This document shows, piece by piece, positions 1 to 4,699 of a stretch of DNA of 7,402 nucleotides. Made by a program: the position numbers and the translations under genes. The stretch is from Sandaracinaceae bacterium (lineage in GTDB: Bacteria; Myxococcota_A; Polyangia; Polyangiales; JAFGIB01). The stretch lies in the NCBI GenBank assembly GCA_017881145.1, contig JADGRG010000655.1:1-7402 (forward strand). The letters are read 5' to 3'. The notes beneath the pieces are model-generated. The model made no database searches and was not told where the DNA came from. It saw nothing but the letters and a program-made list of their open reading frames with translations. The first letter of the stretch is position 1; each line of letters opens with the position of its first letter.

Positions 1-22
1 AACACGTGTTTTCGGCATGCCT

Positions 23-41
23 TGTCACCCACGGGGTGACA
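23..41. repeat. Perfect 8-bp hairpin or palindromic operator upstream of dut
   Basis: The arms TGTCACCC (23-30) and GGGTGACA (34-41) are exact reverse complements around a 3-base loop. A 10-base perfect palindrome (AACACGTGTT) sits at 1-10. Downstream there is only a weak T-rich stretch (about 47-53), so this is a poor intrinsic terminator for a gene to the left. It could instead be a dyad operator for dut, whose start lies 56 bases downstream. The structure is directly visible; its role is not. Confidence 0.45.
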
Positions 42-96
42 GAGGCTGTTGTTTGCGCGCGGTGCGCGGCTGATCTCGGTGTAATGTTCTGCCGCA

Positions 97-555
97 ATGC
101 CAACTCGACCGACCCTGCGAATCCACCTGCTGCGACCCTCACTTGCGGTGCTTCCACGCTATGCGAGCGAGCGGGCGGCGGGGCTCGATTTGAGCGCTGC
201 TCTGGAGGAGCCGCTGACGCTTGGTCCCGGTGAGCGCGTCGCGGTGCCCACCGGCCTGGCCATCGCGCTGCCGCCCGGCCATGAGGGACAAGTTCGGCCG
301 CGCTCTGGGCTCGCGCGCAAACACGGAGTGACCGTCGCCAACGCGCCCGGCACCATCGACGAGGATTATCGCGGCGAGGTCGAAGTCCTGCTCATCAACC
401 TGGGACGCGGAGCTCACGTGATCAACCCCGGCGACCGCATCGCGCAGCTGGTGGTGGCGGAAGTCACGCAAGTCGCGGTGGCGACCGTGGGCAGCGCCGA
501 GGAGCTCGGTTCAACGGGCCGAGGCAGCGGCGGCTTCGGCAGCACCGGAAGCTAG
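97..555 (+). CDS. dut: dUTP diphosphatase (dUTPase)
   Basis: Hydrolyses dUTP to dUMP and pyrophosphate in the cytoplasm, keeping uracil out of DNA and supplying dUMP for thymidylate synthesis. The 152 residues match the usual length of the homotrimeric family. All five motifs are present in order: motif 1 AGLDLSA (28-34), motif 2 RPRSGLA (67-73), motif 3 GTIDEDYRGEV (85-95) with the catalytic Asp87 and the uracil-stacking Tyr91, motif 4 GDRIAQLVV (112-120), and the flexible C-terminal motif 5 GRGSGGFGSTG (141-151) with its Arg and Phe. An in-frame TAA at 82-84 and no other start codon before ATG 97 fix the start. No Shine-Dalgarno is visible upstream, so translation may be weak or leaderless. 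An out-of-frame ATG lies at 84. It stands alone, followed by 127 noncoding bases before the next gene. Confidence 0.96.
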   Translation: MPTRPTLRIHLLRPSLAVLPRYASERAAGLDLSAALEEPLTLGPGERVAVPTGLAIALPPGHEGQVRPRSGLARKHGVTVANAPGTIDEDYRGEVEVLLINLGRGAHVINPGDRIAQLVVAEVTQVAVATVGSAEELGSTGRGSGGFGSTGS

Positions 556-598
556 GTACACACCCGCGGAGCAGCTAGTTACCTAGCCGCGGAGCAGC
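551..598. repeat. Inverted repeat and 12-bp direct repeat overlapping the dut stop codon
   Basis: GCTAGGTA (551-558, containing the dut TAG stop) is the exact reverse complement of TACCTAGC (580-587), with 21 bases between. Interleaved with it, CCGCGGAGCAGC occurs twice, at 564-575 and 587-598. There is no T tract, so as a terminator it is unconvincing. It may be a folded 3' end of the dut mRNA or a small duplication. Confidence 0.4.
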
Positions 599-609
599 CT
601 ACGGCTCTC

Positions 610-628
610 CGCACCGGCTCTCGGTGCG
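610..628 (+). terminator. Possible dut terminator hairpin without U tract
   Basis: CGCACCG (610-616) pairs fully with CGGTGCG (622-628) around a 5-base loop, 55 bases after the dut stop and 55 before the next start. Such a GC-rich hairpin could end the dut transcript or protect its 3' end. The T run of a classical intrinsic terminator is missing, so the call is tentative. Confidence 0.3.
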
Positions 629-670
629 TGACCGGCGGACCAGCTCGCGCTACGCTCTGACGCTTCGTCG

Positions 671-676
671 GGAGGT
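671..676 (+). promoter_or_regulatory. Shine-Dalgarno of the S74-domain lipoprotein gene
   Basis: GGAGGT is a near-perfect anti-16S match, six bases before ATG 683. It settles the start of the downstream lipoprotein and points to efficient translation. Confidence 0.8.
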
Positions 677-682
677 GCCGCT

Positions 683-1705
683 ATGCGTGGTCAAAGCTCG
701 TGGGTCCTGGGTCTCTGCATGCTGGTGCTCGGCACCGGCTGTCCTTCCACGCATCCCACGCATCAAGGTCTGCCGACGGGCGCCGCTGATGGCGGCAGCA
801 GCCAAGTAGCCGGCAGCGGCGGGCATGCGGGTGGCACCGTAGACGCAGGCGTTGGCGGCGGAAAGTCCGGCACGGGTGGCGGAGGAGCCAGCGGTGCAGC
901 CGGCGGAAGCACGGGCAGCGGCAAGCACGACGCAGGCGCCATCCTGCCAGGCAGCGATGGCGGTGGAATCAACGACGCGGGCGGCAGCGGCGGCTGCGTC
1001 CGCGGTGGCTGCTCCAACGAGCTCTGCACCGAGGCCTCGGCCGACCCGGTGGCCTCGACCTGCATCTACACGGAAGCCTATGCGTGCTACCAGAAGGCCC
1101 CCTGCGCACGCCAAACCACTGGCAAGTGCGGTTTCACGCCGAGCCAGACGCTCTCGGACTGCCTGGTTGCAGCACAGGGCGGCGGAGCTCTGAGCTGGTA
1201 TGAAACCTGCGGCGCGCCTGTCTGCCGCGCCACGCCCGTCGACGACCCGAACGTGCCCAACTGCACGACCGAAAAGGCGGGCGCTGCCTGTTCGACGCAG
1301 AGCGCGACCTGCGATCTGGTCAACCCTTGCGGCACCAAGCTCTCGTGCACGAACCAAGATCCCACGAAGTTGGGATGTCCGCGATCGCGGGCACGTTACA
1401 AGCGTGACATCGCCTACCTCGACGACGCGCGGCGCGAGCGCATCTACCGAGATCTGCTCTCGATCCCGCTGGCGTCCTACGACTACAAGGACGACCCGAA
1501 CGCAGCGCCACAACTCGGTTTCATCATGGAAGACATCGAGCCGAGCCCCGCGGTGCGCGGCGACCGGGTGAATCTCTACGGCTACCTGAGCATGACGGTT
1601 GCTGCGCTGCAGGTGCAGGCCAAGGAGATCGAGGCACTCCGAGCAGAGGTGCGCAGCCTGCGCGAGCGAGCGCCGACTAGCGCCGCCGTCAGCTGCGAGC
1701 CATGA
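683..1705 (+). CDS. Cys-rich lipoprotein with C-terminal peptidase S74-type intramolecular chaperone domain
   Basis: A 340-residue exported protein. Residues 1-20 form a signal peptide ending in a relaxed lipobox (LGTGC, lipid-anchored Cys20). Residues 21-104 are a Gly/Ser/Ala linker. Residues 105-160 hold exactly eight cysteines (105, 110, 115, 127, 135, 141, 149, 160) and resemble the eight-cysteine-cluster domain of deltaproteobacterial secreted proteins; residues 176-232 hold eight more. From 235 on, the chain reads like the S74 chaperone of phage tailspikes, endosialidases and MYRF: Ser235-x4-Lys240-RDI, then a short helix, YDYKDD (266-271), LGFIMEDIEPSPAV (278-291), LYGY (298-301) and a terminal coiled-coil helix (about 303-329). 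In characterised members this domain trimerises the upstream part, then cuts just before the Ser using the Ser-Lys dyad, and both residues are kept here. I infer a surface trimer that may shed its C-terminal third. The lipoprotein part is secure; the S74 call comes from motif reading. Confidence 0.85.
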   Translation: MRGQSSWVLGLCMLVLGTGCPSTHPTHQGLPTGAADGGSSQVAGSGGHAGGTVDAGVGGGKSGTGGGGASGAAGGSTGSGKHDAGAILPGSDGGGINDAGGSGGCVRGGCSNELCTEASADPVASTCIYTEAYACYQKAPCARQTTGKCGFTPSQTLSDCLVAAQGGGALSWYETCGAPVCRATPVDDPNVPNCTTEKAGAACSTQSATCDLVNPCGTKLSCTNQDPTKLGCPRSRARYKRDIAYLDDARRERIYRDLLSIPLASYDYKDDPNAAPQLGFIMEDIEPSPAVRGDRVNLYGYLSMTVAALQVQAKEIEALRAEVRSLRERAPTSAAVSCEP

Positions 1706-2038
1706 GCCCGAGATCTCGCGCGGAAGCTCTCCAGGAACGCAGGAACGAAAAGGGGACGGTCCGTACTTGATGCATTGTTGGACACTGGCGCCGACGCCCT
1801 GAACGACCTGTACGAAGTCGTCGCCGCTAACGGCTGCATTACATCCACTGGTCACTGCCTCTGCCGCCGTGCGCGCTCAGCAACGTGCAACGCAGGCCGG
1901 CGGGGGTGATACCGAGCCGGACCCGCTGGACCGCGCGCCGCTAAGACCGGTGTCACCCTCGCAGGCCGTCCAGCCTCGGCGACACGCCCGGCCGCCTCCG
2001 CACGCACCACGCGCGAAGTGTCACTCCGTCCCCGCCGC
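1706..2038. other. 333-base gap between converging genes
   Basis: No gene with a credible start is supported here. The lipoprotein frame stays open past its stop to TGA 1907-1909, but it lacks a start with a ribosome site and matches nothing I recognise; it could be a faded gene remnant. GGGGACGG (1752-1759) and its reverse complement CCGTCCCC (2026-2033) bracket most of the gap and resemble the short motifs of REP-like intergenic repeats. The large inverted repeat at 1895-1967 is the main structure. Confidence 0.5.
1895..1967 (+). repeat. 20-bp imperfect inverted repeat forming a long stem-loop
   Basis: Bases 1895-1914 and 1948-1967 are reverse complements at 17 of 20 positions around a 33-base loop. 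In the plus-strand transcript two of the three differences become G-U pairs and only one is a true mismatch. In the minus-strand transcript the same two become A-C mismatches. The fold is therefore better in rightward RNA, such as the 3' region of the lipoprotein mRNA, about 190 bases after its stop. No T run follows. It may be a Rho-independent-like end, an RNA-stability element or a REP/MITE-type remnant. Confidence 0.6.
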
Positions 2039-3034
2039 TCACCGCGCCTTCTTCGTCTTCGCCGCCCGCGTCTTCGTAGCGAACAGCTCGCGCAGCGTCG
2101 TGGCCCGCAGCACACGCTCGGCGATGCGCTCCACCTCCGCCGCATCCGCGCGCGCAACACGCCTCCTTGCGCTGGCCGAGAGGGGCCCGAACTTGAGCGT
2201 GAGCAGCTTCAGCACGATCTCCACGCGGCCCTTGGCCTCACCCTCAGCCTTGCCCTTGGCCTCGCCCTCAGCCTTGCCCTTGGCTTCGCCCTCGGCCTTG
2301 CCCTTGGCTTCGCCCTCTGCTTTGCCCTTGGCCTCACCCTCTGCCTTGCCCTTGGCGAAGTAGTGTTTCGCAAAATCACTCTGGTACTGGTACTTGGCTG
2401 GGTCCATGGCTTGCAGGGCCTTTCTCGCGGCATGGCTGAGCGAAACGAGAACCAGATCAACATACAGCTGCGCGCGCTCAGCGTCGAGGCCAGCACTGGC
2501 GGCCAGCGCGGCCGCGCCGACCTGCGCCGACGTCTCGGGAGCATCGCGCCCGTGTGCCATCACCGACAACACAGCCAGCTCCGGGTCGGCCTTGGCTCGC
2601 TCGGCACTCGTGACCACAGGCACGCCCGAGGGACCGAGCACCAGCGGCGTGAAGCGATTGCCGCCGCCGAGCTCGATCGGCTTCGCGCACCAACGTGCCA
2701 CGGCGTCGTCGTGCGTCACGACCAACAGACACACCGGGCAGTGGATGCGCGACCGCAAGCCCACGGCGTACGCTGGCCACGCGAAGCGCTTGCGCGGGTC
2801 CGCGCGCAGCTGCACCTCCAGCACGATGCCCAGCACAGGCTTGCCGTGCAGCAGCAGCACGACTAGATCCGCGCGGTACTCCGCCGGCTGGATATCGGTG
2901 AGATTCTCGGAACGGATGCTGACCTCGGTGTAGTCGGGCAGCTGAACCTCGAGCGCGTCACGCAGCAGCTCCGGCGCAAGTGCCGGGCGGTTGCGAAAGA
3001 GAAAGACCAGCGCTTCGTGTAGCTGTGAAGGCAT
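2039..3034 (-). CDS. PD-(D/E)XK nuclease-like (Rpn-type) protein with tandem GKAEGEAK repeats and DUF4351-like tail
   Basis: 331 residues, cytoplasmic, no signal peptide. The N-terminal part (1-160) starts MPSQLHEAL and carries a nuclease-like core: RADLVVLLL (54-62) with candidate acid Asp56, then VLGIVLEVQL (67-76) with the Glu73-x-Gln75 variant of the ExK motif, followed by DPRKR (79-83). This resembles the Rpn / Transposase_31 type of PD-(D/E)XK proteins and a common actinobacterial family that begins 'HEA..LF'. Residues 229-268 are five copies of GKAEGEAK, a charged, helix-prone linker. Residues 269-331 (LLTLKFGPLSASARRRV, then VERIAERVLRATTLRELF) look like the DUF4351 domain often found at the end of Rpn-like proteins. 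ATG 3034 is chosen because family-like sequence begins there; the frame stays open to 3193, but that extension looks noncoding. No clear ribosome site. Known Rpn proteins are DNA endonucleases that promote recombination; activity of this one is inference. Confidence 0.8.
   Translation of the reverse strand: MPSQLHEALVFLFRNRPALAPELLRDALEVQLPDYTEVSIRSENLTDIQPAEYRADLVVLLLHGKPVLGIVLEVQLRADPRKRFAWPAYAVGLRSRIHCPVCLLVVTHDDAVARWCAKPIELGGGNRFTPLVLGPSGVPVVTSAERAKADPELAVLSVMAHGRDAPETSAQVGAAALAASAGLDAERAQLYVDLVLVSLSHAARKALQAMDPAKYQYQSDFAKHYFAKGKAEGEAKGKAEGEAKGKAEGEAKGKAEGEAKGKAEGEAKGRVEIVLKLLTLKFGPLSASARRRVARADAAEVERIAERVLRATTLRELFATKTRAAKTKKAR
2231..2350 (-). repeat. Five tandem 24-bp repeats inside the nuclease-like gene
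   Basis: Five consecutive 24-base units, starting at 2231, 2255, 2279, 2303 and 2327, each encode the same octapeptide GKAEGEAK. Units differ at only a few, mostly synonymous positions, with no indels. The array joins the nuclease-like core to the DUF4351-like tail. Copy-number change by slippage would keep the frame and alter only linker length. Confidence 0.95.
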
Positions 3035-3238
3035 GAGTGGGTGCGTCGCGAACGGCGACGATCGCCAGCACGACTGACCCGATGCACTGAGCATGCCGGG
3101 CACGTCGTCTTGCGAAATCGCAGGCGTGGAGGCCCACGATCGGCGGCTTGTCGGCCTGCGCCTGGCGGCCGTCAGGTACGCTGCGCTTCGCACTGCACGC
3201 GACCGTACCCGCGTCGTGCGGAGCGCAACCCAGCCGGC

Positions 3239-3446
3239 TCAGCGCGCCTTCTTGGTCTCCCTCGCCCGCGTCTTCGCCGCAAACACCTCACGCACTGTCG
3301 CGGCGCACAACACACGCTCGGCGGGCGCTCCACCTGGGCTGCATCCACGCTTGGGCACGCGCTTCCTCGCGCCGGCCGCGAGCGGACCGGACTTTCGCAC
3401 CAGCAGCGTCCTTACGATCTCGGCACGACCTTCGCCGTTCCCGCAG
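3239..3446 (-). pseudogene. Decayed 3' fragment of a paralogue of the adjacent nuclease-like gene
   Basis: The minus strand encodes 63 residues (3242-3430) that align with the DUF4351-like tail of the neighbour, same length and same ending: GRAEIVRTLL and GPLAAGARKRV at the start, AERVLCAATVREVF and ETKKAR at the end. The middle diverges (PKRGCSPGG) because of two compensating single-base frameshifts; reading the alternative frame there restores VDAAQVER, matching DAAEVER of the intact copy. At DNA level 48/60 bases match between 2041-2100 and 3241-3300, and 44/60 between 2161-2220 and 3361-3420, at a constant offset of 1200. Similarity continues weakly about 16 bases into where the 24-bp repeats would begin, then is lost. 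The nuclease core is absent. An open frame from GTG 3466 exists, but no ribosome site supports expression. Confidence 0.8.
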
Positions 3447-3495
3447 GCGGCGCACTCCCACGTCACGCCTGCATGCCCCAGCGCGCGCAGCAGGT

Positions 3496-4461
3496 CTACG
3501 CCTCTTCTTCTTTTTCCTTTTCCTTCTCGTCGTCGTCGTCTTCTTCATCCTCGAGAGGTGGCTCGCTACCACCGCTCGGGTCCGCCAGCTTGCGGGTCCA
3601 GAGCACGGCGTCGGAGCGCTTGTCGGCAAGCAGCGCGCCCTTGGCCAAGAGGCCTGTCTTGCGGAAGCCGGCGGCGAGGAACGCCGTGGAGAGCTCCAGG
3701 TTGTCGACCGGAGCGAATGCAAATGCCGAGACGATCTCCTTGGCCTTGAGGTGCTCGTTGAGCCAGCGCAGGCCGGCCACGACCACGTGCACGTCTTGTT
3801 CGGTCTTGGGCACGCGCAGAATCTCGATCAGCGAGTGCCCGAAGCAGTCCTGGAACTCGGCCGAGAGGTAGTTCGGCTTGGCGCGCTTGCCAGTGGCTTC
3901 GATGAAGATGCGGGCGGCGTCACGACCGAAGGCATCGAACGCACCGTAGGCTTCGCCGCGCTGGCTCCAGACAGCGTCGCGCGCTGCCTCGGCGGTCTCG
4001 ACATCGATCACTTTGACGGTCGCGCCCTTGACCGGTTCCTCGATGCCATCAGCCAGCTTCTTGCCGGCGTTGATGGTGCGCTCGGCTTGCCTCTGCGACT
4101 CGTCCGAGACCTCGATCGAGGCCGTGCGGTCGCCGATCACGCAACCCACCAGGTGGCCGTCGCTGCGCTTGTAGAAGCCCGGCACTGTGCCCTCGCGCAC
4201 GAAGCCGACGCGCGTCCAGGAAGAGACCTCGTCCTTCTCGACCAGCATGATGACCTTCTCGACGCCCTCGCGCTGCGCGACCGACTGGATGAAGAGGCGC
4301 TTGGCCGGCAAGGCCCCGGCGCGGAAGTCGATCACGCGGATCTGCTTGGTGCGGCGGTTGAGCAGAAGGCAGAGAAACGCGTTGTCAGAGCGGAAGTGCA
4401 GCTCCTCGACGATCGGCAGCGAGGCTTCCTTGAGTGCTAGTGCGCGACGAGCCTTGACCAT
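3496..4461 (-). CDS. GNAT-like protein, probably two acetyltransferase folds, with polyacidic C-terminus
   Basis: 321 residues, cytoplasmic. Two stretches look like the end of a GNAT fold. The first is in the N-terminal half (about 20-110): VEKVIMLVEKDE (67-78) then VGFVREGTVPGFYKR (85-99), close to the 'GF..EG..p.yy' signature of N-acetyltransferases such as the beta-lysine acetyltransferase AblB. The second (about 225-291) has VDNLELSTAFLAAGFRKTG (252-270) then a final strand before DAVLWTRKL. I infer a tandem GNAT; a clear acetyl-CoA loop (Q/RxxGxG/A) is not evident in either half, so one or both may be inactive. Residues 304-320 are almost all Asp, Glu and Lys. The start ATG 4461 has GAGGT four bases upstream. 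Substrate unknown. The plus strand holds a longer open frame here, but it reads as an antisense shadow. The 234 bases upstream to 4699 show no gene. Confidence 0.75.
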   Translation of the reverse strand: MVKARRALALKEASLPIVEELHFRSDNAFLCLLLNRRTKQIRVIDFRAGALPAKRLFIQSVAQREGVEKVIMLVEKDEVSSWTRVGFVREGTVPGFYKRSDGHLVGCVIGDRTASIEVSDESQRQAERTINAGKKLADGIEEPVKGATVKVIDVETAEAARDAVWSQRGEAYGAFDAFGRDAARIFIEATGKRAKPNYLSAEFQDCFGHSLIEILRVPKTEQDVHVVVAGLRWLNEHLKAKEIVSAFAFAPVDNLELSTAFLAAGFRKTGLLAKGALLADKRSDAVLWTRKLADPSGGSEPPLEDEEDDDDEKEKEKEEEA

Positions 4462-4465
4462 CTGG

Positions 4466-4470
4466 ACCTC
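4466..4470 (-). promoter_or_regulatory. Shine-Dalgarno of the GNAT-like gene
   Basis: On the minus strand GAGGT precedes ATG 4461 with four bases between. It supports this start. Confidence 0.6.
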
Positions 4471-4699
4471 ATGAACGTTGTGGGCGCGCGCCGAGAAATT
4501 GCGGAAGAGGGGTGTTGCATGCGGCCCATCACGGAGCCGCCGCCTGCACGTCTCAGTCTCGCCACGCCCAATACAATCGGCGGAGGTTAATGCCCAGCCT
4601 GGCCCGCGTCAAATGCACGAAGAGCCTGGACAATAGGCGCGCAGAACGCACACTTGGGAGGCCGCGAGCCAAGGCCGATTCGTGCGTCGCTGCGCCAGG

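Noticed and set aside
650..1855. 401-codon open frame on the minus strand opposite the S74-domain lipoprotein
   Set aside because: No domain or good start; the plus strand has a strong Shine-Dalgarno, a lipobox and ordered domains. High GC explains the long antisense frame.
1706..1909. In-frame open stretch after the lipoprotein stop (reads LDALLDTGADALNDLYEVV)
   Set aside because: Partly protein-like, but it has no start with a ribosome site and no match I know; a clean end of the S74 coiled coil at 1705 makes a read-through extension unlikely.
2231..2350. CRISPR-like repeat array
   Set aside because: The units are contiguous 24-base coding repeats with no spacers.
2018..2866. 282-codon plus-strand frame over the nuclease-like gene
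   Set aside because: It contains a Leu/Ala/Gly repeat that is only the complement of the GKAEGEAK array, and no other protein-like features.
3035..3193. 53-residue N-terminal extension of the nuclease-like protein
   Set aside because: The frame is open but the residues are Arg/Ser-rich with no family similarity; MPSQLHEAL at ATG 3034 looks like the natural start.
3148..4440. 430-codon open frame on the plus strand, longer than the GNAT-like gene opposite
   Set aside because: Its translation is Asp/Leu/Ala/Arg-rich with no recognisable motif and mirrors the codon pattern of the minus-strand gene; the minus strand has GNAT-like motifs and a ribosome site. It is an antisense shadow.
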